This document shows positions 1-12,591 of a DNA stretch of 64,000 nt, one piece after another. The position numbers and the translations under genes are program-made. How positions within the stretch are numbered: the first letter of the stretch is position 1; the number at the start of each line of letters is the position of its first letter. A model generated the notes under the pieces. The model had not been told where the DNA came from. It saw only the letters and a program-made list of their open reading frames with translations, and searched no databases. Source of the stretch: Zygnema circumcarinatum (Eukaryota; Streptophyta; Zygnematophyceae; Zygnematales; Zygnemataceae); contig CM074808.1 of assembly GCA_037447605.1 (NCBI GenBank), forward strand, positions 3,483,312-3,547,311, in the 5' to 3' direction.

Positions 1-39
1 TTCCCCCCCCCCCCCCCGTTTTCTCCTTCTCACACATCA

Positions 40-510
40 GCGCAACGTTCGAGAGAGAGAGTGAGGAGATGAGTGAGAGCAAAGGAGAGAGAGATTAGAG
101 TAGAGAGCACAGGAGAGAGCAAAGGAGAGAGAGTAGAGGAGAGAAAGACTAGAGGAGAGAGAGTAGAGGAGAGAGAGAGAGATCGAGAACGAGAGAGAGA
201 GAGAGAAAGAGAGAGAGAGCAGAGTGAGAGCAGAGGGTAGAGACTACAGGAGAGAGCAAAGGAGAGAGAAGAGAGAGAGAGAGCAAAGGAGCGAGAGCCG
301 GGGAGAGAGATTATAGAGGAGAGAGAAAGAGGAGAGGAGTGAGAGTAGAGGAGAGAGAGAATGAGCAGAGGAGAGAGCAAAGGAGAGAGAGACTAGAGGA
401 GAGAGCACAGGAGAGAGCAAAGGAGAGAGAGAGAATGAGCAGAGGAGAAAGAGTAGAGGAAAGAAAGACTAGAGGAGAGAGAGCAGAGGAGAGATATTCC
501 TCTTCTTACT
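40..510. repeat. GA-rich low-complexity tract
   Basis: About 470 bases made almost only of G and A on the + strand, with a loosely repeated GGAGAGAGCAAAGGAGAGA-type unit, preceded by a poly-C run at 3-17. Reading frames through it give only Arg/Glu or Ser/Leu repeats and are not genes. Confidence 0.9.
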
Positions 511-544
511 ACTCTCTTCTAGACCTCTGTCCTCGTAGGTCCCC

Positions 545-669
545 CTGCAGGTAGAGTCAGCGGCTATCGCTATGCTTGCCGATCTTGATGTGAAATAGTG
601 CTTATAGTGCTTCTTATAGTGCTTGGTCAAGACTTGTACAAGCTCATCGCGAGTCTTATACTGAGTCAT
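545..669 (-). pseudogene. Decayed FAR1/MULE-like N-terminal fragment, copy 1
   Basis: On the minus strand this reads T-R-D-E-L-V-Q-V-L followed by H-Y-K, and then an aligned G-K-H-S-D-S-R segment broken by a stop and a frame change. It is clearly related to the better-preserved copy at 1078-1203. The pattern (a 'DELV' helix, then 'G-F-x-I-x-I', then 'S-x-S-R-R-x-x-L-x-C') resembles the N-terminal zinc-binding part of FAR1-related and MULE transposase proteins from memory; that link is inference. Nothing downstream of the cysteine is preserved. Confidence 0.4.
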
Positions 670-909
670 TTGTGTGGAGATTGCAAACCGAGAGGAAGGA
701 GGGGAGGGGAGGGGAGGGGAGGGGAGGGGAGGGGAGAGGACGGGAGGGGCGGGAAAGAAATATTCAAAACAGGGGGGCGATCTCCTCCCGAAATATCCAA
801 AATGGGGGAGGGGGGCAGAATAGCCGAAATGGGAGGGTCGGATTTAAAAAAACAGTGGCGGGATAACCAAAAAAGGGGGCGGTATATAGTTCTCCAAAGA
901 AAAGGGGAT

Positions 910-952
910 TTGCATTGATCTCACGATGGTAAGGCCATCAAATGGACATGGA
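910..952 (+). repeat. 43-bp dispersed element, copy 1
   Basis: This 43-base segment contains the inner palindrome GATGG..GGCCATC and recurs almost unchanged at 20238-20280 (same orientation) and 20706-20748 (inverted). The three copies differ at only a few bases, which marks a dispersed repeat family. Confidence 0.75.
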
Positions 953-1077
953 CGAAGTCAATATGGGGAACCACGAGAAACTGGTCACAAAGGACCTAAG
1001 CACAAAATAAAAAAAACTAGGAGCAGAAAACTAAAAATAAAATTAAACTAACTAGGCCTAAGCGCAAAAACGCAGAA

Positions 1078-1203
1078 GCATTGGAGGTGGAGTCGGCGGC
1101 TGTCGCTATGCACGCCGATTTTGATGTGAAATCCTTCGTGCTTGTAGTGCTCGGTGATGACTTGTACGAGCTCATCGCGGGTCTCATACTCAGTTGGTAG
1201 CAT
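1078..1203 (-). pseudogene. FAR1/MULE-like N-terminal fragment, copy 2
   Basis: About 42 open codons on the minus strand: E-T-R-D-E-L-V-Q-V-I-T-E-H-Y, then H-E-G-F-H-I-K-I-G, then H-S-D-S-R-R-L-H-L-Q-C. It matches copy 1 at 545-669 over roughly 130 bases with substitutions and small indels. The open frame and conserved hydrophobic spacing suggest descent from a coding exon. It probably comes from a MULE transposon or a FAR1-like domesticated gene; no catalytic region or terminal inverted repeats are visible nearby. Confidence 0.45.
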
Positions 1204-1440
1204 TTCTGTGGACGTTGGAAACTGAGAAGAGGAGAGAAGTGGAGGGCAGGGGAGGGCTGAGGACATCTCCTCCCGAAATATCTAAAACAGGGGGGTAGGA
1301 TATCCAAAACAGGGGGGAGGGGGTAGGGGGTGAAATATCCAAAACAGGGGAGGGGGGGGGGGTAACCAAAATGGGAGGGCAAATGTTTCAAAAAGAGGGG
1401 GGTTGGATATTCAAAATGGGGAGGGTGCAGTATCGTTCTC

Positions 1441-2267
1441 CTTTTTTTATGGGCATTGTCTATTTACGCACCTTTTTGTCTAGATGCACACCTTTTTTCA
1501 CTGGTCAAATTTTATTTTAGGGTTTTGGAGGTTTTTTTTTAAGGTGTATGAAGGGAAAGTAAATAGTAATTTCCTTTGTTTATGGCCCATCCTTAAAGAA
1601 ATCTCCTTAGAAAACAAAAAAAAATGAATTTTAAGTCATACATGCTTGGTTGCAAAATGCGGCTAAACTTAGGTGCTGTTAGAAAATGGTCAAAATGAAC
1701 CCTGAAATGAGGTCGAGTGTTATCTCAAGTACCATATTTGGTCTCGAACCCTCAATTATAATTGGTAAAGTTTGTTAAACCTTGCTTTTGGCCCCTTGCC
1801 TGGAATTAAAGTCGTTACAATACATAATACTTACAGGAAATCATTTTTAATCTTTTTTCATTTTGAAGGCCACATAAGCAGAAAAATTGATATTTTTTAT
1901 CTGAATTGACATATACTTTATCAAATTCGGTGGAACTTTGTAACATTTTAAGGAACATTTGCGTGGCAAACATTCGAAGGGGATGCTTTTTCATATTCAT
2001 AATTTCATAGTACATAAGGCCTCCCTTTTATAAAGCCTCCACTGCTCCTCCCTCAAGACCACAAACCTACTTCCATTGAAACCTGCTCGCCTCACCGAGC
2101 CCAGCTCCTACCACTTCCCTTCTCTTCTCTCTCTACGAGAAAGCCGCTAGCCCTAAACCCTATTTCTATCCGCATCCTCAGTACCGTGTTTCGCCATAGC
2201 TGCCTGTGCAAAACTGTTGTGGCTTTCTGCCACCACCTACCTCTCGCCCTCTCTCCTACACTTCAAA
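1441..2267. other. AT-rich non-coding stretch with a promoter-like tail
   Basis: From 1441 to about 2010 I see only AT-rich sequence with no convincing frame. From about 2020 there is a TTTATAAAG box, then CT-rich sequence and a telo-box (CCCTAAACCCTA, near 2150-2162), an arrangement typical of plant ribosomal-protein and translation-gene promoters on the + strand. No + strand coding sequence follows, because the NOMO terminal exon lies there on the other strand. Confidence 0.4.
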
Positions 2268-5200
2268 TCAGTAAGTACGTTTCCGTTGCGATATTCTCTG
2301 AGTTTCCTTTTTGCCCTTCACGTTGTGTGCGGCCGGCAGCCACCCCCCTCCCGCTGCAGCAGGGGGAGCACTACCACTTGCATTGGCGGCCCCCATCGCC
2401 CACTGGTACGCATCCCTGAGCCTGCATCGCCCCATCATCCCTTTCCGCGTCAACGCTAGGACTTACATTCCTAAACATACCAGTAATATCCTCCATAGAT
2501 CTACTCCTACAGAACCCAAACCCAAACGATTGGATAAAATAGAATGACATTTGGCTACTTCTAAGGACAGCCCAACAGGGAGCATGGAGCCTGCCTGGCT
2601 CCTTTCTACCAGTTTCTCCCTGTTCCACCTAATCACTCAAGAAATCAGGACATAGGAGGGACCGCTTCTTTCAGCGCAGTCGCTGATTATGAATATGTGG
2701 AAAAGTCAGAGGACTAAAAAGACATAGACGATTGGCGAGGTTGGGAATAAAGCACCTTGACAAAGATGCAAACAGCGCGATCACCAAAATGCTAAGGACC
2801 AGCGGCAACACCGCCGCAGATGTCAAGTCCTACAATCCAAACATCTCCATAACAAGCACATCGATCATCTGATTATCAACTAGTGCTTTCTTGTCCGCTT
2901 GTTATCTGCTCCGCTCTGTGTGTATGAACTATCTTTTTCAAGTCTTTGCAGACCATTATTGTAAAATTCAATGTTTGCTTCTCCCTACTTTTTATTCACC
3001 TTATCACCTGTTCGCTCTCCCTCTATCACTTTGCCGCCAGCGCTTAGCATTATATCTAGAAACAGTGGTAATGTGAAGTGAATAAATTTAGTTTTCCATA
3101 TCGGAGCACTTCCGGCTTGTCAGCCACCTATAGGAGTTACGCCGCTAAGGTGTTCAGGTCTCACCTGTTCAGGTTGACGCTCTGCGGCAAGGAACCGTAA
3201 AGTCCCCACATTTACGATGGCTTCCTTTGTATTGCCTCTCAAATCAATAGTGACGGGTTCTGATTCAAAGACGTGACTTTGACTCGGCAGTGCAAATTTG
3301 AGTCGAACTGTGTAGTCTTCCCAGTCCAATCCCTGCACCTCGAAAAATCCTGATAGAGGAACGGGCACCTCCTTTTTCACTTGAGTTGGGTCTGAGTTCA
3401 GAGCAACCTCAACACTGAGGTGGAGTTGCCACTTGTCAAAATCTGTGCCCTCTACAGAACCCTGAAGGTCGAACCCTTTGCTCTGGCGAAACACGAGGAA
3501 GTTGACATCCTCTGTGTCCTTTTCTTGCACCTGGAAGATAACCAGTACGGCATAGTCAACGGCAAAGCTCTTAGCAAGGGAGGAAAGTTTTTTCCAGATT
3601 TTCAATTTTCTTGTCAACATATGCCTTTTGCCAGACTAAACCACCTCTCACCCGCTCACTTTCTCAAGGAGAGGCGAGAGAGGAAGAGCAGAGGTCTCGA
3701 CTCTAACCTGAATATCAACAGATTTCGGTGTAGCCCTCTCAATTCTCGACGACCCTGCGGAGCCATTTCTTAGGGCCACTGCAACAGTGTATTTACTTCC
3801 CGGAATCAGCCCTCGTAGTCGGAATTTCCCATTGCTGTCAGTGTCTGTCGTCTCATACCGACCCCCTTCTTCAGATCGAGCCTCCACCGGCACACCCTCT
3901 TCCGGTTGCCCTCCCAAAGATGTAACTGTGCCGAAGACACTGAAACATCAAAGATTGAATACAATAATACACTGTGTGAGGGACTATTGCGAGTTGTTGG
4001 GACACTACGATCCATAGAAAACAAGATGATAAGTTCTCATACCTGTAAGCAACTCGCTTTGCCGAGAATGTGACATCTTTTGTCTCACTGCCTCCAAGTT
4101 CTATGCTGAGAGCAGGAGGCTTAAAGCTGTATTCCTTCAGCACAGGCCGTAGGAAGTAGCTTCCAGGAAAGAGGCTGTCAAAGACAAAACCTTCTCCTGA
4201 AGGTGTAGCTGCATTCTTTCGATAACTTCCGTCTCCACTTAGAGATAGGAGGACAGGTGGAAGTGTCTCATTTGCTGCAGAGTCGCTTCGAAGACTAACC
4301 ACAATTCGTCCAAGCTTTTGGCCTTCAAAAGAATACTTATCGATTGCTCGGAAGTCGTAGTCAGGCTGCAGCCACAGGGCTCAGTGAATCAAACTTAGAC
4401 AACTTAGACTTAGATTCGATTTGAATAAATGCAAACACTTCTATTCATTCTCCGGGTCTTGGAGTTCTTTGGGTCTTTGGGCCTTGGAATTGAGGATTTG
4501 GGTTTGAATGAGCATACCATGGATGCCTTCACTGAATATGTCGCATCATCGTAAAGGGGTCCAGCAACATAGAGCCCCTCCTCTTGAGTCAATGTCCATA
4601 GAACCTCCTCTCCTGCTTGCCAACCAGCGGTTGCACTAGGAGTTTCGGCAACCACTGTGATGTTAACTTTCGCTAAGGGAGGAACAACTTTACCCTCCAA
4701 ATACACTCCAATTCGGGCCTCCAAATCTGGTAGTTGGGGTTGGCATTCATCCTTCTCAATGTTGAACTGCGCCAAGGAAAAAGACATGGAGCTAAGAGTG
4801 TGAAATGGAAAAGCATTCCTACAGATGGAGAGCGGCACCCCTTCCCTATCATTAATTTCATGAAAAGTCCACTCGTAGCTTAGAACTTACAAATATCTGA
4901 CGAGGGTAAAAAAGGAGTCGTTTACGAGGGGGCCATGTCTCCTCGGGTTCGAAAGGGGGCCGGGCAGCATAGGGGAGACCCAAATATGGATCTGCAGGTT
5001 CTGTATCCTCCTCCTGGGCTACATCACCTTCTGCTACCTCTGTTGTTTCTTCACTTGAGTCAGAGACATCCGCTGTCTCAGTTTGACTGCAATCCACACA
5101 AAAAAACCGCATACAAATCTGAGCTCTCCTTAATCATCTTCCACATTTACCCCGAGCTTCTTGCCATATTTTCGCTAAACAAGAAAGCTTCCAAAGGTTC

Positions 5201-8200
5201 ATGTCTTTATGGAAAATGGGAGGTGGCGTTGAGTACCGAGAAGGCATTAAGTTGACCGCAAAAGGGCGTACCTTCCCGCTGCTTCATCTTCAAGGTTATC
5301 CTCCTTTACAACTTCGTCCTTGCTCGGGACCACGGGAGACGAGTACTTTTCCAGAAGCTCCTCATATTCATCCGTATCCATTCCGGTTACAGCCGGATTG
5401 TGTATGGTCGTCAGTTCCAAGGTCTCCCTTATAGTTTTCGCTCGGGCTGCTTTCTCTTCAAACTCCTGAACCTTATCAATATCCGCTCCTGGAAATGATT
5501 CAGCTGCACCGACTGGTGCAGCTGTAGCTTCTCCATTATCTTCCGAACTGCGGTAGCCATGATTGAGGAGGAGAGAGAAGAGAGGGGGGGGGAAAAGAGG
5601 CGGGTAGAGAGAGAGAGAGAGGGGGAGAGAATAAAAGAGCAACAAAATACAATAAGTTTTGACCAAAGAAAATGCTCATTTTCCTCATAATCGTTATGTG
5701 CACTTATTACTTATTTACTTTGTCTCGGGCATAAGCTCAAAGGTACGTAATTCCACATTCTGCACCTCTACCTGCTAAGCTCATTTTTACAAGCACGAAG
5801 GAGGGATGGAACATATATTCCAAGAAACTTACGATTCAGCACGAGTAGATGAGTCATACACTTCATCTTGAACCAATCCGTTGTGTCGAGGCATTGCCTT
5901 GAGTTTCTCTCCAAGATTTCCCCAATACACGTACTCATACACTGCATATGGATTGCTCTCATTTGCAGCACTTTTAAGGGTGGCAAAATTGCTTTGGTCG
6001 ACCGGCACCCCGTCCGCTGTGAAAATCCTCGGAAAAATGTAATCACTGAAGTTTGATGCATCCTTCACAATTCGCGAATCGATCTTGATCATCCCTTGAA
6101 CAAGGTAATGTTTTGCAACTAGATTGATTGGCTGGAGAAAACGAAAAGGGAAAAAAAGGGTATTGTTACCGACAATCTTATATACACCCAAAAAGTGTGA
6201 CCTCAACATCCTAACTCCCCAAGAGAAACTCAGAAAATCTAGAAGGTACTAAATACAGTACAGTAATACAGTAGTGGACTAGGAAGGGAAAAGGAAATTA
6301 CCACTTGATTATCAGTATGATGGGTAATCATGAAGGCTCCAAAGTATACACACTGGTACATGAATAGCATCGTTAGCTCGCCTGAAGCTGGAACGCATAT
6401 ATCATTCATACCCCTCTGCAAATAAAATCCGAGAATCGGTTAGGATATTTCCTTCAGGAGGATACTTTTTTCCTGATTCCCTATCTCACGAGAGTAATTC
6501 GGACATAGAACTGGTCAACTCGCCAAATACATATTTCAGCAACTGTAATAACTTCATAAGAAATTAGTTCTTTACCTTAAGATTGATTTCAAAGGGATCG
6601 ATAACATCATGCAACGCTGATGCGTTGACCTCATTGGTCGAATTTATTCGCATGATCCAGCCAGCCTGCCTGAAGCTGACACCTGTCACAGCCTTACTGG
6701 CGACATCCACATTGACTACCTTCTCTTCCCAACACCACCAGTCGCCATACTTCGCTCCTTCCCCTTCGGCTTCATTCTCAATCTGAAAATAAAATAACAC
6801 AGTACTGAACGAATATAAGAATCGATCCATGCTCCTTTTGCTAAATGTGTAGACGATTTTCAGTTAAATTTCAAAAACTAATGATATATAATTGGTTTCA
6901 GGTGTTTGATTAGCCCACCTGTATGGAGTAACTTCCCGGAATGACTTGGTCAAACGTGAAACTCTCCTGATCTTCTTTCATGTACAAACTCCGCGACTTA
7001 GCAGTAGTGCTATCGTTAGCGGTGATGAGAGTCAACTTCACAGTTTTTGGGCAAAAATCAATGCACTTCACGCGCCCTGAAATGCTTAAATAGCCCTAGA
7101 GATCACAGGAAATACCACACATTGAAATCAGCAGCTATTCCACCCGTCTCGGAAATCATCCAGCGATTCTCCGAAGGAATATTTTACGGAGTTTAAAAAT
7201 CAAGAGAACTTGGAGCGTGAATTGTACAGAAAAGCAAACGCAATGCTGATAAGATTTCCATCCCTCACCTGCTTGAAAATCACTGAGTGGACAGGCCCTG
7301 ATGTGACAGTGACATCAAGGTACGAAGGGGAAAATAAAAGCCCCGCTGCACCCTCAGCTGCAGTTATCACCGGAGACAGGCGGTAATCTCCAGGAGGAAC
7401 CTGAGGAGGGAGGGAGGGACGGAGGGGCGAGGGAGAGGGGGACAGAGAGAGAGAGAGCAGATGCTCAGAATGCTTTCAGATTGTCGTTATGGGTTAACTT
7501 GGTGGGACACTACCAATGATTCAGGGGCACAGCATTATGAAAGTTGAAGTTACAATTTCCTGAATGCCTATGGTCATCAAACTGATTCTGAACGAGTTAG
7601 AAATTTTCAACGAGTTTGGTTGAGCCACTTGGCTTATTTAGAGCATTTGTGAGAGGTTAGCCCAACCTACTGTACATACTCGGTTCACATCTTTACATCG
7701 AAATTGCTTGCCTCTGTATTCTCTTTTTTTTTTAAGATCCTATGGCTACAAATCAACATAATTCTAAGACTAAAAAGTTTGCAGGGTTCGTAGATTTTCA
7801 AGTAAAATTAAGAAAATATGTATCCCACAATGATTGCTCCAGCTCGAACTCACTCAATCACGTATTCAAATTTGAACTGTATGTTAAATAGTTAGAAAGC
7901 TAAGGCCGGCCTTGTTACAGTACAATGCATTGACATTTTGATGGAGCAATGCACCTACCGAGAAGCAGAAATCTCCGCTTGCATCAGTACTCTTGGCCTG
8001 CGGCTTAACTCCCACAGGGCCGTGCGTGAGAGCAACTGATCGCTTTCCGTTGAACTGATCTCCATCTAACTGAACCGAACCGCATAGGTCGTACTCGATA
8101 GCACGAATATCCGGCAGTGCAGCAAGGTTGGGAAGGACAGAAAAGCTTTCCAGACTCGCAAACTTGTAGTGGTTTTTGGTTGCGGAAATGGTATACTGAG

Positions 8201-11200
8201 CTGACGTTACTTGGTCGATCTTATACATTCCCTGAGAGAAAAAAGTTTGTTCCGAAAATTTTCAGATAGGATTGCGCTTCAGTTGAATGAATACTGTCCT
8301 TACAGAAGTTGTGTGCGAAGGATTCTATGCGCATATTAGTTCATGTCTAGAGAGGATGTGTAAATGCATGGGGCATGGAAACTGGAGAGGGAGGAGCGGG
8401 GGAGGGGACGGGAGAGAGCGAGAGAAGGAGAAACAGGAAATGGGAAAGAAGGGGAGCTAGAGAGGTCTCAACCGGCATACCTTTACGTCAGTCACTGCTT
8501 TTTCTGTACCATCAATGAAAATTTTGACACCTCCAACGGCCTCGCCCTGTGAGTTCATTACTCGGCCTCCCACAGAAAATCCTGTCACCTGTAGCAAGTC
8601 GGACAAAAAAAAACGTCGGAGTGGGGATAGATAAGACACAGTGAAGATAGTAGAACAGCCATACGCGGTAGGCCTCTAGGGCTGTTAGGGATTAAGCGTT
8701 CCACGGAGGAAAGGCAAGAGAAAGCCAAGAAAGGAGGGCCAGAGATCCTCTGACTCACCTCGAAAGGTTTTCGAATTGAAACGCTTCCATGACCAACTTC
8801 GACTTTCATATGTGACGGTGAAACATCAAACACAGTAGCCTCTCCTTTGTAATATGGAACGAGCATGTAGTCTCCACAAGGGAGAGCAGTGAACAGAAAT
8901 TTTCCATCTGGCCCTGTGACTGCATGGCAGAGTGGGACCTGCCCGTCCTTGAGAAAATCTCCGGAGCCTGCCGGGCAGGTCACTGCTTTGACACTGTCAG
9001 AGAATAAGAACACCTGAACTCCGAGAACTGGGTTTCCCTGCAGCAGTAAAATTGAAACTTCAATAAATGAGCCGAATGTCTTATATGTCTTATATGTGTC
9101 CCACTTGTGAAAACAAATTTCTGATGAGTGCGTACCTAAACGTGCTGCTTCCTATCCATCCTCCCTCCACTATCCAGATTGATGAATAGGCCTGCATAAA
9201 TGAATTAATAATCAAACTGACTAGCCATATGTTGGACAACTTCATTACCTGTGCCAACACGGAACCCTGCAAATCGTATCCTGCAACTTGAAATGTGTCT
9301 GGAACTTCACCCTTTCTCCAGCCAAGTTCAACCTGCACTCGAGTTGAAATCAAAAACAGTACGAGGACGCATGTCAGAGCAAGAGAAGAAACAGGGGGGT
9401 GAGCAAGGAGTGAGGAAGGAAATAGGCGGAAGGGAGAGAGAGAATGCATGCGATTCTTCTAAGTTCCACATGCAGTTTAATGGTTAGAGTATTCAGAACG
9501 AAATTCAGTGAGGGAATCAGTTTCCTTGCCTCGGTGGGCCCGAGAGTAGATATTTGCCATGTAGGATGTGATGCAGCTATACGATATTTACCTGCAATAA
9601 ACAGAATATTGTGAACAGGGTGAACAGGGTGAACAGAGTGTTTTATGTTTTCTACAACCTTATGACAAAGAACAAGTTCCAACTTGAACGAGGAATACTT
9701 TACTCCAACCCATATCCAACATAGCTTATGGAATTCTTTTCGTGTTACCTTAGGGGAGTGCACTCTCAGAAGTGCTATTGTTGTGCCAACTATATCAAAA
9801 CCGTGTTAGTGGTACATGTGCATAATTGTAGACAAAGGCTCCTCGAATATTACAGGCCGACCATTGCTGTGACTTGTGAGTTCGTTTCAATAAACTGTCC
9901 TTATGTGGACTCTAATTAAGTCCAACTTAGCTTAAACTTGGCAGTAAACGGTTTATAGAGCAATAAGCCACTCATACCGCTAGGAAGGTTGGTGAACGAG
10001 AAAAGGCCTCCAGCCTCAGTAACGGCGGCAACTGCTTTTCCATCTGCAGTCTGTTCCGTTTCAGAACTAAGCGTCACAGTCACGCCCGCTGGACCATCTC
10101 CTGACTCTCCCCTACATGTTGCTCCTCCATATGCTCCCAGAACCTTTCCAGAAAGGGAAAATCTGCATCATGAATATGGACAAATCAAATTCTGTTGAAA
10201 GGCCTCTTCGACGGTTTCAGGGGATTTTACGAATGTTTTCCAAGCAATTGGCAGACTTTCGCATCTCACATACTCTCTGTATCCAAGTAACCGCATCAAG
10301 TTCCCTATCCTCTTTACTAAAGTGATTTGTAGAATTACGAACCCAGTATATTGAAAATTGATGTCTCTGTTGCCGTTGCATGATTCTTTGTCCACAATGA
10401 CTTGCACCTGCCATGGCCACCAAATGGTCCTTTCCCCTTTACTTCCCTTCAGCTCAAAACAAAAGCCTCTCATCCACCATTCCCCTCCACAAGTATGATA
10501 TAAAGAATTGGCATCCCAGATCACCCTTGGACAACAATAGCACTAGGTTGAGTGTAATGAACCTCCTCTCCCATGTTCAGTGACAAATAAGGAATCCTAC
10601 AAACCCATGTCGGAGACTTACATGTTTTGGTTCAAAATTCCATCCCTCCGGCCCCTTTATGCCAACCATAAAGCTTCCCTGCACACCACAAGTTCGAGAG
10701 CATTAGTCACTTCTGTGAGACTAACTTATATGACCTTTCTTTCATTTGCACAAAAAGAATGGGACGTGGTCTTTTGTACCTTATCATACACAGGGAGAAA
10801 GTAGTATCCATTAGGAGCACACTGAGTTTGATCTTTTACGAGCCCGTCCTCATTGAGAAGCTCCACCTGTCATCCATTTTCAGAAGAAGGAAAAAGGCAA
10901 GAAATCATTTCCCAAATGTAAAGAATATAAATCCTCGAAACCCAAAAAAGTTCCCAACAAAGCTGAATAAGTGCTACCAGCTCATAATCAAGTTTGCCAG
11001 ATGTCCATTGTCTTAATAGAACAAAGAAGACGAGTTTCTGATAATACCGTGATTCCCGAATAGTCAAGTTTGGAGTCAGTTTCTTTACGGAGTTTTGCAA
11101 GTGCAGGGGAGGCCTGAAAACATTGAAAATGGTAAACGAACAGAGAGCGTCAGACAGAGAGGCGAAGGAAGAGGCACAAAAGGGCTAGGGAGAGGGAGAG

Positions 11201-11992
11201 GCGAACTAAGAGGACGACAGGAACCGGGATAAAGATAAAAGCTGCTGCACCGGAGGCAAGAAAAGTTAAGCAAAGTAAAATGATTTGAATTTCAAGAGGG
11301 AAATAAAAAGGCCCTGTCTCTTTTACAAGAAAAACAAAAAAGAACTAGTTAATTTGAAGTCGGGAATAAAAGGATAAAATCGATTTCAGCCGTAAAGCCA
11401 AGTGTAAACAAAACTCTAACGATAAAAAAAACTCTAACGACCTCTCGATTGGAGCCATAGCCTCAAGCATGCAACTCCGAATGCAGGCTTCTTGTTTTTA
11501 TCACCTTATACTTGATAAGTAAGATTTTATAGATTTGAGTAGCTGTTGAAGCAACCGACCTCGTCAATGTGAGACATAACCCGAATGTATCTTAGCTAAG
11601 ACAGCTGTCAAAATTCCTCCTAGCGACTAGGAAGGTTCAATTTAAATGAACGGAAGTTCAGCATTGTCAAGGGGGGGCAAAAACAAGCCTCTTTCTTGCA
11701 CATTTGGAATTTCATCCACTTACGATTCGACACCTCACCCAAAAAGGCCACACTTTCACTCCAAATCCTGAGCAGCCTCACTGATCCAAGCAACGAACCA
11801 GCTTTGACGCACCTGCCAACAATCATTCTAAGACCTAAGGCACTAAAACCCTGCAAACTCTAGTGACACGTGGCAGCACTGTACCTCGACGAAGCCGGAA
11901 CAGCCAATGACAGCATCCTCCGACGCCAAAGCGGCTGCTGAGAGCACGCTCAGAAGTATGACCACTAGGACAGGCCGCACCTGCACCTCCAT
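2268..11992 (-). CDS. NOMO: NOMO (nodal modulator) ER membrane protein
   Basis: A 24-exon gene coding about 1390 residues in a single consistent phase. Exons: 11885-11992, 11048-11113, 10780-10866, 10622-10678, 10343-10407, 9978-10162, 9530-9591, 9249-9332, 8759-9037, 8481-8588, 7959-8231, 7269-7400, 6919-7095, 6576-6782, 6302-6415, 5833-6131, 5272-5547, 4891-5086, 4518-4766, 4043-4365, 3708-3939, 3165-3530, 2756-2829, 2268-2421. It starts with a cleavable signal peptide (about residues 1-24), then G-C-S-G-F-V-E and a long series of lumenal beta-sandwich repeats matching plant NOMO. Near residue 1320 there is one membrane helix (V-L-P-L-V-L-S-I-L-V-I-A-L-F), followed by a short cytosolic tail ending Q-R-K-R-T-Y. 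NOMO partners TMEM147/NCLN in the ER translocon-associated complex. Intron 7 has a GC donor. An acidic insert at about residues 770-920 is unusual. The last two exons are inferred from strong family similarity and phase. Confidence 0.93.
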
Positions 11993-12311
11993 CTCTCCCT
12001 CTCTCTCCCTCTCCCTCTCCCTCCTCCCTCTCCCTCCCTCTCTCCCTCTCTCTCCCTCGCTCTCCCTCTCTCCGCCTCCCGCTCTCAAACCCTCCCTCTG
12101 CCAAGTGTCAGTGGAGCCCAAACCAACAAGTTGCAAACGTCTCCAAGCAATGCGTCCCAAGGCAATGGCCCGCTCGCTCTCAAATTTCGGCCAATGGGAG
12201 GACGTCAGCTCAGCACCTTCGCCTTTTCTGACCACTCAGAGGCTCCAATGAGACGTGGCTAATGGAACTTTCGTGTGGATCTGTCTAATGGTAGACTCCG
12301 GTCAGTCACAG

Positions 12312-12330
12312 CCAATAGATAACCGCCACG
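12312..12330 (+). promoter_or_regulatory. ERSE-like element (CCAAT-N9-CCACG)
   Basis: An exact match to the ER stress response element layout: CCAAT at 12312-12316, nine bases, then CCACG at 12326-12330. It lies about 320 bp upstream of the NOMO start codon. In known systems NF-Y binds CCAAT and bZIP/ATF6-type factors bind the ACG half. NOMO is an ER protein, so the element fits, but the same module occurs upstream of non-ER genes in this window. Confidence 0.6.
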
Positions 12331-12581
12331 TTATCGGACTCAACAGGTTAGCCAGTCAGAGAAGGCGAAAACTTTAGATCAATAGGGTTTCGCCTGGACG
12401 AATGGAATCTCCGATCCACTGCGCCACGTCGGACGGAGCGCCCAAGTTCCGGCCCCGTTCATGTACCAGATCTCGCGGCGCCGGGAAGGCTCCAAATTGT
12501 CGGTTTGTTTTTTTGACCACCGACATGATCGTACGCCAACAAACTCCGCAGAATATTCCGGTTTTCAGATTTCACATTTCA

Positions 12582-12591
12582 NNNNNNNNNN
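12582..12591. other. Assembly gap (10 N)
   Basis: Ten unknown bases, followed directly by CCCGGGGGGG. True gap length is unknown. Confidence 0.99.

Larger units (their letters stand above)
670..1440. repeat. G-rich repeats around the two FAR1-like fragments
   Basis: Outside the coding-like fragments this stretch is runs of GGGGA and a recurring phrase of the type CGAAATATCCAAAACAGGGGGG, seen near 785-880 and again near 1275-1430. The same phrase follows each FAR1-like copy, so the whole unit of about 500 bp appears duplicated in tandem. Confidence 0.6.

Noticed and set aside
3120-3165. NOMO ending at the first in-frame stop at 3120
   Set aside because: A strong donor (CAG/GTGAGA) at 3165 leads to exons at 2756-2829 and 2268-2421 that supply the expected membrane helix and R-K-R-T-Y-type tail.
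12395-12450. tRNA-like phrase TGGCGCAGTGGAT on the minus strand
   Set aside because: Resembles a D-arm only; no anticodon arm or T-arm and no pairing acceptor stem.
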